Shown here: in pieces, positions 1 through 7,784 of the stretch
Position numbering within the stretch: position 1 is the stretch's first letter
Layout of the letters: each line of letters opens with the position of its first letter
The notes under the pieces: model-generated
Seen by the model: only the letters and a program-made list of their open reading frames with translations
Told to the model about the DNA's origin: nothing
The model's database searches: none
Assembly: GCA_003820645.1 (NCBI GenBank)
Contig: RPOR01000011.1
Span: 1-52,207, forward strand
Length of the DNA stretch: 52,207 nucleotides
DNA from: Betaproteobacteria bacterium
Lineage (GTDB): Bacteria; Pseudomonadota; Gammaproteobacteria; Burkholderiales; SG8-41
Direction of reading: 5' to 3'
Program-made: the position numbers and the translations under genes

Positions 1-14
1 CACCGCTCACTCGC

Positions 15-617
15 TCAATACTGATGCGGTGGCCTGCGCCGCCACTGTCGAATCAGCAGATAGCCCCCGAGCATGCCGCCCAGGTGCGCAAAATGCGCAA
101 TGCCCGCGGCCGTGCCGGTGACGCCGAGGTAGAGTTCGAGCAGACCATAGAGGGTGACGAACAGCCACGCCGGCATCGGTATCGGCGGAAACAGCAGCAT
201 CACCGTACGCCGCGGAAAGAACAGGCCATAGGCCAGCAGCAGGCCGAATACGCCGCCGGAGGCGCCGACGGTCGGGAACGGCGGACTGCCGCTCAACGCC
301 GACATGGCGAGCTGTGCCAGTGCCGCGGAGAACACGCAGCCGAGGTAATAAATCAGGAAGCGCCGCGAGCCGAACACCTGTTCAATCTGCCCGCCGAACA
401 TGTACAGCGCCAGCATGTTGAAGCCGATATGGACCAGCCCGCCGTGCAGAAAGCCGTAGGTCAGCACCTGCCACGGCAGAAAACCCGCGCCGAATTCGGC
501 AGGCGTGTTGAACGGCCACAGCGCGAACCAGACGATCAGCAGATCGCCGAATACGAATTGCAGCAGGAAAACCGCGACATTCGCGATCAGCAGCAGGCGG
601 GTGACGGGCGGCATCAT
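15..617 (-). CDS. Rhomboid-family intramembrane serine protease
   Basis: Predicted inner-membrane protease that cleaves transmembrane substrates. The protein (about 200 aa) is almost entirely hydrophobic with about six membrane segments. It shows the family signatures: an HGGLVHIGFN segment near residue 60-70 (His and Asn of the oxyanion region), GASGGVFG near 120 with the nucleophilic Ser, and AHLGGMLGG near 180 with the catalytic His. It is the last gene of the minus-strand stress cluster, about 35 nt after the reductase, so it may be co-transcribed. The track start is a GTG followed by two ATGs; I use the first ATG. Substrate is unknown. Family assignment is secure; a role in stress is only positional. 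Confidence 0.9.
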   Translation of the reverse strand: MMPPVTRLLLIANVAVFLLQFVFGDLLIVWFALWPFNTPAEFGAGFLPWQVLTYGFLHGGLVHIGFNMLALYMFGGQIEQVFGSRRFLIYYLGCVFSAALAQLAMSALSGSPPFPTVGASGGVFGLLLAYGLFFPRRTVMLLFPPIPMPAWLFVTLYGLLELYLGVTGTAAGIAHFAHLGGMLGGYLLIRQWRRRPPHQY

Positions 618-652
618 CACCCCGATGGTACTACGGCTGCGCGTTGGTTACC

Positions 653-1798
653 TCAGGCCAGCACCGGCGGCAGTTGCGGTGCGAGTTTCGCGCGCTCCGC
701 GGTGGCGGTGCCGTTCAAGGCGAAACCGAGCAGCCTGCCGTCGGCATCGACGAACAACGATTTCACGCTGTCGGCGCCGGCTTCGACCTGCCAGCGGCCC
801 GCGGCGCCTGCGGACGGCGGTGCGACGATGGTCGGACAGGCGGGCGTTTTGACCATCACCGGCATCGCCGGAAACACGGCCGCTGTGCGTTTGCCGCTCA
901 ATGTCTGTGCCAGTGCCCGCATCGCGTGCATGATCGGCATCACGTAGGGCATCACCAGGCCTTCGATTTCGGCGCAGTCGCCCAGCGCGTAGACATCGGG
1001 TGCGCTCGCCTCGAGGTGGCGGTTGACGACGATGCCGCGATTGACCTGGAGGCCGGCGGCCGCAGCCAGCGCGGTGCGTGGCTTGAGGCCCACGGCGGAG
1101 AGCACGACATCGACCCGCAACATGTTGCCGTTCGCGAGTGTGACGGCATAGCCGTGCTCCGCGCGGTCCACGGCCTGCGCGCTGGTGCCGAGGTGCCATT
1201 GTACGCCGAGCGCAGCGAGCTTCTGCTGCAGCAGCGCGCCGCCCGCGGGCGGCAGCAGCCGGCCGAGCGCCTGCGGCGCAATGTCGATGATGTCCACGCC
1301 GTAGCCGCCGGCAGCGAGGTCGTTGGCGAATTCGCACCCGATCAGGCCGGCGCCGATGATGGCGACGCGTTTCTTGCCGGCAATCGCGGCACGAAAGCGC
1401 GCATAGTCGTCGAGGTCATTGACGGTGAGTATGCCGGCGGCGCCGCTGCCGGCGATCGGCAGGCGGATCTGGTCGGCGCCCAGCGCCAGCACCAGTTTCG
1501 AATAGGCCAGGGTTTCATCCCCGATGCACAGCGTGTGCGCGGCAGTGTCGATGGCGTCGACGCGGGTGTGCACGCGCACCGTGGCATGCAGTTGCGCGGC
1601 CATCTGTTCCGGCGAATTCAGCGCGATCGCCTCCGGTGTTTTTCCGGAGGCCAGCGCATTTGACAGCATCGGTTTGGAGTAAAACGGGCCGCTGTCGGCG
1701 GAAATGATGACCAGCGGCGTGGCGGTGTCGAGTTTGCGCAGCTCTTTCGCGGTGTTGTAGCCCGCGAGTCCGCTGCCGACGATGATGATCGGATTCAT
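653..1798 (-). CDS. NAD(P)H:rubredoxin reductase-like FAD oxidoreductase
   Basis: Flavoprotein expected to pass electrons from NAD(P)H to rubredoxin. The 381-aa protein has an N-terminal FAD-binding GSGLAGY motif at about residue 8, a central nucleotide-binding motif (IIGAGLIGCEFA) at about 145, and the second FAD motif DVYALGDCAE at about 270, the layout of AlkT/RubB-type rubredoxin reductases. A GAAGG ribosome site precedes the ATG. Its position two genes downstream of Dps and three downstream of a stand-alone rubredoxin supports rubredoxin as partner. The wider family also contains ferredoxin and nitrite reductase flavoproteins, so the partner is inferred from context. Confidence 0.85.
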   Translation of the reverse strand: MNPIIIVGSGLAGYNTAKELRKLDTATPLVIISADSGPFYSKPMLSNALASGKTPEAIALNSPEQMAAQLHATVRVHTRVDAIDTAAHTLCIGDETLAYSKLVLALGADQIRLPIAGSGAAGILTVNDLDDYARFRAAIAGKKRVAIIGAGLIGCEFANDLAAGGYGVDIIDIAPQALGRLLPPAGGALLQQKLAALGVQWHLGTSAQAVDRAEHGYAVTLANGNMLRVDVVLSAVGLKPRTALAAAAGLQVNRGIVVNRHLEASAPDVYALGDCAEIEGLVMPYVMPIMHAMRALAQTLSGKRTAAVFPAMPVMVKTPACPTIVAPPSAGAAGRWQVEAGADSVKSLFVDADGRLLGFALNGTATAERAKLAPQLPPVLA

Positions 1799-1815
1799 GA
1801 TGCCTTCTGGAAAAG

Positions 1816-2721
1816 TCAGCGCAGGATGGTATCAAACAGCATCATCAGCACAAAGCCGCCGATGAGGCCAATGGTCGCCACCCGCTCGTTGCCGTTGCGG
1901 TGGGTTTCGGGAATGATTTCGTGGCTGATCACGAACAGCATCGCGCCGGCGGCGAAGGCGAGTCCCCAGGGCAGCATGGCCGCGGCGTAACTGATGGCGC
2001 TGGCGCCGATCAGGCCGCCGAGCGGCTCCGCCATGCCGGTCGCCAGCGCAAGCGCCGCGGCTTTCCAGCGCGAAATGCCCAGCGCGACCAGCGCGATGGC
2101 GACGATCAGGCCTTCGGGCATGTTCTGGATCGCGATGCCCAGTGTAATCGCGGCACCACCGCTGCTGCCCTGGGCGACACCGACGGCGAGCCCTTCCGGA
2201 ATGTTGTGCAGCGTGATCGCGGTGACGAACAGCCACAGACCGGCCGCGGTGCGCACCGGCATGCCTTCGCGGCCCCCCTCCCTGCCTTTGATGAAATGCT
2301 CGTGCGGGAGCCAGCGGTCGCTGGTCATCAGCACCGCTGCACCGATGATGACCCCTGCCGCGACGATCATGACGCCGCCGAGCGCGCTGCCGGCGGTTGC
2401 GGCGCCGGTGGCCAGGGCAGGTGCGAGCAGCGAGAAGAAACTCGCGGCCAGCATTACGCCGGCGCCGAAGCCGAGCAGGCTGTCGCGCGCCGCGTCCGAA
2501 ATTCTGCGCACGAACAAGACCGGCAGTGCGCCGGCCCCGGTGGCGAGCGCAGTGAACAGGGTTGCGGCCAGTGCGGCGCCGACGGCTGGACTGGAAGATG
2601 TCGCCTCCGCGATGCTGATGCCCGCGGCCACTGCGAGCATTGCGATGACGAGGAACGCCGCCAGCCGCTGCCAGGAAGGTTCGGCGACAAGGCGGCGTGC
2701 GGTGATAATCATCTCGGCCAT
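1816..2721 (-). CDS. ZIP-family divalent metal transporter
   Basis: Membrane permease for a divalent metal such as zinc, iron or manganese, moving it into the cytoplasm. The 301-aa protein has about eight hydrophobic segments and the two ZIP signatures, HNIPEGLAVG and QNMPEGL, in consecutive helices; the His and Glu in these helices form the metal site in the family. A charged loop (HEHFIKGREGG) lies between the membrane halves. It lies 17-19 nt from dps upstream and from the rubredoxin reductase downstream, so it is almost certainly in that transcript. Iron or manganese import would fit with Dps and rubrerythrin, but the metal cannot be read from sequence. Confidence 0.88.
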   Translation of the reverse strand: MAEMIITARRLVAEPSWQRLAAFLVIAMLAVAAGISIAEATSSSPAVGAALAATLFTALATGAGALPVLFVRRISDAARDSLLGFGAGVMLAASFFSLLAPALATGAATAGSALGGVMIVAAGVIIGAAVLMTSDRWLPHEHFIKGREGGREGMPVRTAAGLWLFVTAITLHNIPEGLAVGVAQGSSGGAAITLGIAIQNMPEGLIVAIALVALGISRWKAAALALATGMAEPLGGLIGASAISYAAAMLPWGLAFAAGAMLFVISHEIIPETHRNGNERVATIGLIGGFVLMMLFDTILR

Positions 2722-2740
2722 GGCGGCGGGGTCCGTTGCG

Positions 2741-3223
2741 TTATTTCTCGAGCAGACTGCGCAGCATCCACGCGGTCTTCTCGTGGACCTGCATGCGCTG
2801 GGTCAGCAGGTCGGCGGTGGGCTCGTCATTGGCTCTGTCGACGACCGGGAAAACCGAGCGCGCAGTGCGCACGATGGCCTCCTGGCCTTCGACCAGCAAT
2901 GCGATCATTTTCTCCGCCTTGGGCACGCCGGCGGTTTCCTTGATCGATGACAGTTTGACGTAGTCGGCGTAGGTGCCCGGCGCGGGATAGCCCAGCGCGC
3001 GGATGCGCTCGGCGACCTGATCGACGGCGAGCGCCAGCTCGTTGTACTGGGCTTCGAACATCAGGTGCAGCGTCTGAAACATCGGTCCGGTGATATTCCA
3101 GTGGAAATTGTGGGTTTTCAGGTACAGCGTGTAAGTGTCTGCCAGCAGCCGCGACAGGCCGTCGGCAATCGCCTTGCGGTCCCTGTCCTTGATGCCGATG
3201 TCGATTTTTGCAGTCTTTGCCAT
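2741..3223 (-). CDS. dps: Dps-family DNA-protecting ferritin
   Basis: Mini-ferritin that oxidises and stores iron using hydrogen peroxide and protects DNA. The 160-aa product carries the Dps ferroxidase signature: HNFHWNITG near residue 38-46, followed by LHLMFEAQY and DQVAERI, supplying the inter-subunit His, Asp and Glu ligands. The track ORF is longer; I start at MAKTAKID because GAAAGGAA sits just upstream and this gives the normal family length. It lies between the rubredoxin and ZIP genes. Members of this subgroup are commonly induced by OxyR, which fits the oxyR gene upstream. The N-terminus has few basic residues, so DNA binding itself is uncertain. Confidence 0.93.
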   Translation of the reverse strand: MAKTAKIDIGIKDRDRKAIADGLSRLLADTYTLYLKTHNFHWNITGPMFQTLHLMFEAQYNELALAVDQVAERIRALGYPAPGTYADYVKLSSIKETAGVPKAEKMIALLVEGQEAIVRTARSVFPVVDRANDEPTADLLTQRMQVHEKTAWMLRSLLEK

Positions 3224-3300
3224 GCCAGTTCCTTTCGTTTCGTGCCAGTTTGAACCGTGCAGCGCCCGTCCCGCGCAGGCGGGACGGACATCCTTCGCGA

Positions 3301-3483
3301 TCAGGCTGCTTTCAGTACCATCTCGAAGTCGGCTTTGCTGATCCCGCACTCCGGGCAGGTCCAGTCCTCCGGGATGTCTTCCCAGCGGGTGCCGGCCTTG
3401 ATGCCGTGTTCCGGATCGCCGGTGGCTTCGTCGTAGACGTAACCGCAGACGATGCATTCCCATTTGCGCATTTCAGTGGTCAT
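3301..3483 (-). CDS. Rubredoxin
   Basis: Small electron carrier with one iron bound by four cysteines. The 60-aa protein has both rubredoxin knuckles, [10 protein letters not shown] at residues 9-18 and CPECGISK near 43-50, with the typical GDPEHGI.PGT-type centre (here [13 protein letters not shown]). An AAGGAG ribosome site lies 8 nt before the ATG. It starts 17 nt after the rubrerythrin stop codon, so the two are co-translated or nearly so. It probably shuttles electrons from the reductase at 653-1798 to the rubrerythrin, which lacks its own rubredoxin domain. Identification is certain; the partner assignment is inference from the gene order. Confidence 0.96.
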   Translation of the reverse strand: MTTEMRKWECIVCGYVYDEATGDPEHGIKAGTRWEDIPEDWTCPECGISKADFEMVLKAA

Positions 3484-3500
3484 GTTGATTTCTCCTTGAG

Positions 3501-3971
3501 TCAGGCATTGACCCGCGCCAGCGTGGCACGGTAGTGGTTGGCGTGGCGTTCTTCGACCTTGGCCAGCGCGGCGAAGCGCTTCGCGGCCTTGGCGAGCGTC
3601 TGCTTGAAGCGCGCCGCGTGTTCCTTCGACTCTTCGATCTGGTCGTCCATTTCCCTGACCGCGGCGTGGTTGCCTTCCTGTTCGGCCAGGTGGCGGAACT
3701 GCGGATACATCTCGGTGTACTCGTAGGTCTCGCCGGCGATCGCCATGTCCAGCGCTTTGGCGGGGGTCAGCTCGGCTTTCGGGTAGAGCAGGTCGAGATG
3801 GCCGAACGCGTGCTGCACTTCCTGCGCGGCGGTTTCCTCGAACACTCTTGCGGTCTCGACATCGCCTTGTTCGCGGCAGATTTTGGCGAAGTACATGTAC
3901 TTGATGTGCGCCATGGACTCGCCGGCGAAAGCGGCTTCGACGTTCTTGATAGTGACCGATTCGGGTTTCAT
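3501..3971 (-). CDS. Rubrerythrin-family diiron peroxidase without C-terminal rubredoxin domain
   Basis: Four-helix di-iron protein expected to reduce hydrogen peroxide to water. The 156-aa product has the expected carboxylate and His pattern: [11 protein letters not shown] near residue 15, [11 protein letters not shown] near 45, [12 protein letters not shown] near 80 and [10 protein letters not shown] near 110, ending with a conserved [10 protein letters not shown] segment. Classical rubrerythrins (about 190 aa) continue into a CxxC rubredoxin domain; this one stops with no cysteine pair, and a free rubredoxin gene follows at once. I chose MKPESVTI because AGGAG lies 6 nt upstream; the track start is 69 nt further up and lacks such a site. 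Confidence 0.9.
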   Translation of the reverse strand: MKPESVTIKNVEAAFAGESMAHIKYMYFAKICREQGDVETARVFEETAAQEVQHAFGHLDLLYPKAELTPAKALDMAIAGETYEYTEMYPQFRHLAEQEGNHAAVREMDDQIEESKEHAARFKQTLAKAAKRFAALAKVEERHANHYRATLARVNA

Positions 3972-4042
3972 TTGCATCTCCTGTCGTTGGGTAAGTGGCG
4001 CGTTTCGCAACGCTTGGAGTGCATGGTAGAGACGGGCCAACG

Positions 4043-4048
4043 ATTATT
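4043..4048 (-). promoter_or_regulatory. Candidate -10 element of the rubrerythrin promoter
   Basis: Read on the minus strand this is AATAAT (5 of 6 to TATAAT), about 75 nt before the rubrerythrin start codon. There is no good -35 at 17 bp (ATTTAT), as expected for a promoter that needs an activator. The OxyR-type site is centred about 36 bp upstream of it. Confidence 0.4.
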
Positions 4049-4073
4049 CAAATTGATTGTTTTTAATAAATTG

Positions 4074-4088
4074 ATAGCTTAAAACTAT
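4074..4088. promoter_or_regulatory. OxyR-type binding half-site ATAG-N7-CTAT
   Basis: The sequence ATAGCTTAAAACTAT fits the published OxyR half-site pattern ATAGnTnnnAnCTAT at every fixed position. A weak second half (ATTGATTGTTTTTAA, 4052-4066) lies 7 bp away on the rubrerythrin side, at the correct spacing. It sits between oxyR and the rubrerythrin, in an AT-rich stretch that stands out from the surrounding GC-rich DNA. This predicts direct OxyR activation of the peroxide-defence genes. Confidence 0.6.
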
Positions 4089-4131
4089 ACTCCGGGCGGA
4101 GTGCTGCAAGCCATTGTTTTCAAGGGGGATG

Positions 4132-5061
4132 TTATTTTTTTACCGGCGTGGTGCCGGCGAGCTCACAGGCCGCAACGGCAGCGCGAATGACGTCCAGCGC
4201 CGCTGTACGCGGGAAACTCGAACGCGATGCCAGCACCACGCGGCGGTCAGGCACCGGGCGCGAGAACGGGATATAGGTCAGCAGGTCGGCGTTCACGCGC
4301 CGCACCGGCACCGCGGAGGCCGGCAGCACGGTGAGGCCCATGCCCGAGGCGACCATCAGCCGGATGGTTTCCAGCGAAGAGCCTTCGACGGTTTTCTGCA
4401 GCGAGCCCGGGGTGGCACTGGAGCGGTTCAGCGCCGGGCAGGCATTGAGCACCTGGTCGCGGAAGCAGTGACCGGTGCCGAGCAGCAGCAGGCGTTCGCG
4501 CGCGAGTTCATCGGCGGCGATGGTCTTGCGCGTGGCCCAAGGGTGGGTTTTTGCCAGCGCGACGACAAAAGTCTCGTCGTACAACGGCGTGACCACGATG
4601 CCCGGCTCGGTGAAGGGCAGCGCGACGACGGCGGCATCGAGGTCGCCGCGTTTCAGCCGCTCCGCCAGCGTCGTCGTGTAGTTTTCCTCGAGGATCAGCG
4701 GCATTTTCGGTGCGCGCCGGTGCAGCACCGGAATCAGCTGGGGCAGCAGGTACGGCGCAATGGTGAAAATGGCACCGAGCCGCAGCGGGCCTTCCAGCGG
4801 ATCGCCGGTGGCCCTGGCGATGGACTTGATCTTGTCCGCTTCTTCCAGCGTGCGCTGCGCCTGCTCGACCACGCGTCCGCCGGCGGCGGTGACGGTGAGT
4901 TCGCCCGGGCCGCGCTCAAAAAGCTGCACGCCGAGCTCGTCCTCGAGCTTTTTTACCGCCACCGACAGCGTCGGCTGGCTGACGAAGCAGACCTCGGCGG
5001 CGCGGCCAAAATGGCGCTCGCGGGCGAGGGCGACGATATAGCGCAGTTCGGTAAGTGTCAT
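4132..5061 (-). CDS. oxyR: OxyR, LysR-family hydrogen peroxide sensor
   Basis: Transcriptional activator of peroxide defence. The 309-aa protein starts with the LysR winged-helix DNA-binding domain (MTLTELRYIVALARERHFGRAA onward) and continues with the substrate-like regulatory domain. The redox motif GTGHCFRDQVLNAC near residue 195-208 has the two cysteines nine residues apart, as Cys199 and Cys208 of E. coli OxyR, which form a disulfide on oxidation; this separates it from other LysR proteins. The genes that follow on the same strand are all peroxide or iron genes and an OxyR-like site lies between. No strong ribosome site precedes the ATG. Confidence 0.93.
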   Translation of the reverse strand: MTLTELRYIVALARERHFGRAAEVCFVSQPTLSVAVKKLEDELGVQLFERGPGELTVTAAGGRVVEQAQRTLEEADKIKSIARATGDPLEGPLRLGAIFTIAPYLLPQLIPVLHRRAPKMPLILEENYTTTLAERLKRGDLDAAVVALPFTEPGIVVTPLYDETFVVALAKTHPWATRKTIAADELARERLLLLGTGHCFRDQVLNACPALNRSSATPGSLQKTVEGSSLETIRLMVASGMGLTVLPASAVPVRRVNADLLTYIPFSRPVPDRRVVLASRSSFPRTAALDVIRAAVAACELAGTTPVKK

Positions 5062-5107
5062 GGCGAGGGAACTTTGCGAAAAACCGCGAGTCTATTTTCA
5101 CGTGAGC

Positions 5108-5135
5108 ATTGTGCCCGACAGGGGGCTGATTTCAA
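5108..5135 (-). promoter_or_regulatory. Candidate oxyR promoter
   Basis: On the minus strand there is TTGAAA (5 of 6 to the -35 consensus), a 16-bp spacer and CACAAT (4 of 6 to the -10). The predicted transcript would have a leader of about 40 nt before the oxyR start codon. Confidence 0.4.
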
Positions 5136-5192
5136 AAGCATTGAGGAATCAACAACCTGCGCAGAATGCGAGCGAACGCATGTAGGAACCTC

Positions 5193-5221
5193 ATGGGCGC
5201 TTCCCCGGCGCCCATTTTTTT
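5193..5221 (+). terminator. Rho-independent terminator with no plus-strand gene upstream
   Basis: ATGGGCGC and GCGCCCAT form a perfect 8-bp stem around a 7-nt loop, followed directly by seven T residues on the plus strand. On the minus strand the hairpin has no T tract after it, so it does not serve the sulfatase. No plus-strand ORF lies between oxyR and this site, so it may end a small RNA divergent from oxyR. Confidence 0.75.
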
Positions 5222-5296
5222 GGCGCTGCGGAACTGCACGTGGATCGGGCAGGGGCCGCCGTGCGCCGCTAGGCCGCGCCAGCCGACGACGCTTGT

Positions 5297-6778
5297 TCAG
5301 CGTGCACCGGGAATGGCCCAGGCCTCTTCTTTCGATACACCCGGTGGCGGCGTGAACAGGATCTGGGTTTCACCGAGCAGCCTGGCGGCGCCACCCCAGG
5401 CATCTGCCGCGGCGCGCTGATCGGCCTTCGCCCGGGCATCGACCGTTTCCGGATTGCAGACTGTGCGGAGTTTTTGCTCGAGCGCCCCGACGGTGGCGGG
5501 ATCGGTTGCGGCGAGATCGCAGGTTTCATCCGGATCGCTTGCGAGATCAAATAGTTGCGCCGGCATGCTGACGTGGTAGATGAGTTTCATCGCGCCGTCG
5601 CGGACCACGAACGCGCCGGCTTTCGAGCCTTGCGCATGATATTCGGCGAAAGCGATCCGCCGGGTTTCCCGGCCTCCGATCGCAGGCCACAAGTCGATGC
5701 CCGGCAGATCGTCGTCCATGGCCGTGAGCCGGGCACCGGCGCCGGCGACCAGGGTCGGGAACAGGTCGACATGGGAGGCGAACTGTTCCACCACCCGGCC
5801 ACGGGGCACGCCGGGGCCGGCGATCAGCAGCGGCACACGGATGGCCCCTTCGTAAAGATTCTTTTTGCCAAACATGCCCTGCGCGCCGAAGAGTTCGCCA
5901 TGATCACTGGTATAGGCGATGCGGGTGTGGCCGAGCAGTCCCAGTTCCTCGGCAGCCTTCAGGACTTCGCCGATCTGTTCGTCGAGATGGGTAATCAGTC
6001 CGAAGTAGCCCGCCGCAATGCGGCGCAGCGCCGCTTCGTCGGTCATCACGCGCATGCCGTCCATGTGGCGCAGGAATTCGACCGCCGGATGCTCGGGGCG
6101 CTCGCCTGGCCGGAAGGCGGGCGGCAGCGGCATGTCGCTTGCCGGATAAAGATCCCAGAAGCGCTGCGGCACCGTGAACGGCGGATGGGCACTGATGTAG
6201 GAGACGTACAGCACCCAGGGCTTGCCGTCGTTCTGTGCGTGCCGTTTCAGCCATGCCACGGCTTTGCTGGTGATGTCCCGGTCGTAGTCCTGGTAGTGCG
6301 TCGCGCCGACGCCGGAACGTTCGATATAGAGTTTCCAGAAACTGCCATCGTCCTTCGGCGGTTCGGAGCCGTAGCCGCGCAGCAGATTCTTGATCGCGCC
6401 CTTGCCCTCGTGCAGATGCATGGGCACGATTTCCTCGCTGAAACCGTTGTCGTCCTCGCTCGAACGGTAATGCAGTTTGCCTACGGCAACCACGGTATGG
6501 CCCTGCTCGCGCAGGCGGTGGTGCCAGCTCGGTACACGTCCGTCGTAGGTGAGCGCGTTGTCCCAGTAGCCGGTCTGGTGCGGGTAACGACCAGTGGCTA
6601 GGCTGGATCGCGAAGGGCAGCACAACGGGCTGGTGCAGTAGGCGTTGGCGAAGCGCACGCCGCTCGCGGCGATGCGATCGATGGTTGGCGTCTTGACGTA
6701 GGGATGGCCGTAACAGCCGGCAAGCTGGCCGTTATGGTTGTCGGACTGGAACAGGATCAGATTCGCGGGTTGGGTCAT
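5297..6778 (-). CDS. Type I sulfatase (formylglycine-dependent), first of two
   Basis: Sulfate ester hydrolase of the alkaline phosphatase superfamily, no export signal seen, so probably cytoplasmic. The (about 493-aa) protein has the metal-binding N-terminus LILFQSDNHNGQ, the CCPSRSSLATGRY sulfatase signature whose first Cys (of C-x-P-x-R) is converted to formylglycine, and the TSDHGELFGAQGMFGK metal site near residue 300. The N-terminal part (YWDNALTYDGRVPSW) resembles the paralogue at 7785-9242. I use the ATG; an in-frame TTG at 6790 overlaps the previous stop codon and is possible. The Bug receptor upstream suggests import of the substrate. Substrate is not identifiable; choline- and aryl-sulfatases are near relatives. 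Confidence 0.88.
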   Translation of the reverse strand: MTQPANLILFQSDNHNGQLAGCYGHPYVKTPTIDRIAASGVRFANAYCTSPLCCPSRSSLATGRYPHQTGYWDNALTYDGRVPSWHHRLREQGHTVVAVGKLHYRSSEDDNGFSEEIVPMHLHEGKGAIKNLLRGYGSEPPKDDGSFWKLYIERSGVGATHYQDYDRDITSKAVAWLKRHAQNDGKPWVLYVSYISAHPPFTVPQRFWDLYPASDMPLPPAFRPGERPEHPAVEFLRHMDGMRVMTDEAALRRIAAGYFGLITHLDEQIGEVLKAAEELGLLGHTRIAYTSDHGELFGAQGMFGKKNLYEGAIRVPLLIAGPGVPRGRVVEQFASHVDLFPTLVAGAGARLTAMDDDLPGIDLWPAIGGRETRRIAFAEYHAQGSKAGAFVVRDGAMKLIYHVSMPAQLFDLASDPDETCDLAATDPATVGALEQKLRTVCNPETVDARAKADQRAAADAWGGAARLLGETQILFTPPPGVSKEEAWAIPGAR

Positions 6779-6786
6779 GGCTTTGC

Positions 6787-7752
6787 TCAATCGAGGACGA
6801 TGCCGGCCTGTTTGCCGACATTGGCGATGCGGGCACGCTCCGCTTTCATGAAGGCGAGAAACGCGGCCGGCTGTTCGGGGCTGGGCGTCGCCCCGTTCTT
6901 GTTCATCAGTGCCTTCGCATCAGCGGTGTTCAGCGCGATCATCAGTTCCTGGTGCAGGCGCTGGACGATTGTCGCCGGCGTGGCTTTGGCCACGGACACG
7001 CCCCACCATTGCACGATTTCGTAGCCAGGCACGGTTTCGGCCATGGTCGGCAGTTCGGGCAGCAGCGGATCGCGCTGTGCGCCAGTGGTCGCCAGCACCT
7101 TGATGCGGCCAGCGCGGCCATGCGGCATCGCCACCAGCGGCGAGGTGATCAGGAACTGGATCTGGCCGCCCAACATGTCGGACAGCGCCGGCGCGGCGCC
7201 TTTGTACGGCACATGCGTGGTTTTGACGCCGGCGAGCACGTTGAACATGGCGCCGGCGAGGTGTGCCGGCGAACCGTTGCCCGCGGAACCGTAGTTGAGT
7301 TGACCCGGCTTGTCTTTGGCCAGTTTCACCAAGTCGGCAACGGAATTGACGCCGAGTCCGGCGTTGACCGTGGCCACATTCGCCACCCAGGCGATGCGCG
7401 ACAGGTGCGCAAAATCACGATCGACGTCGTAGGGCAGTTTGCTTTTCAGCGCCGGCAGCGAGGCGAAGATGGTCGATGTGGCCAGCAGCAGGGTGTAGCC
7501 GTCGGGCGCCGCGTTCCTGACGATTTCGACACCGATGACGCCGCTGGCACCGGAGCGGTTGTCGATGATCACCTGCTGCTTCAGCTGTTCGGACAGGCGG
7601 GTGCCGACGATGCGCGCGAGGATGTCCGGGGAGCCCCCGGCGGGACTCGGCACCAGGAAGCGGATCGGCTTGTTCGGATAGTTTTGTGCGAGCGCCGCAG
7701 TGGCCAGCACCAGCAGGATGACGGTAACAACGTGACGCAGGACGTGATGCAT
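6787..7752 (-). CDS. Bug/TctC-family periplasmic solute receptor
   Basis: Periplasmic binding protein of the tripartite tricarboxylate transporter family, which binds carboxylates or similar anions for uptake. About 321 aa: an N-terminal signal peptide (hydrophobic VVTVILLVLATAALAQ), then YPNKPIRFLVPSPAGG and, mid-protein, the family hallmarks LNYGSAGNGSPAHLAG and HVPYKGAAPAL. The track start is upstream of a strong GGGAGGAGACC ribosome site; I start after it. It lies between two sulfatases, so a sulfated organic acid is a plausible ligand. No TctA or TctB membrane subunit is present in the window, as is usual for the many orphan Bug receptors of Burkholderiales. Confidence 0.92.
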   Translation of the reverse strand: MHHVLRHVVTVILLVLATAALAQNYPNKPIRFLVPSPAGGSPDILARIVGTRLSEQLKQQVIIDNRSGASGVIGVEIVRNAAPDGYTLLLATSTIFASLPALKSKLPYDVDRDFAHLSRIAWVANVATVNAGLGVNSVADLVKLAKDKPGQLNYGSAGNGSPAHLAGAMFNVLAGVKTTHVPYKGAAPALSDMLGGQIQFLITSPLVAMPHGRAGRIKVLATTGAQRDPLLPELPTMAETVPGYEIVQWWGVSVAKATPATIVQRLHQELMIALNTADAKALMNKNGATPSPEQPAAFLAFMKAERARIANVGKQAGIVLD

Positions 7753-7784
7753 GGTCTCCTCCCTGTCGTTATGTTTTTTCGAAC

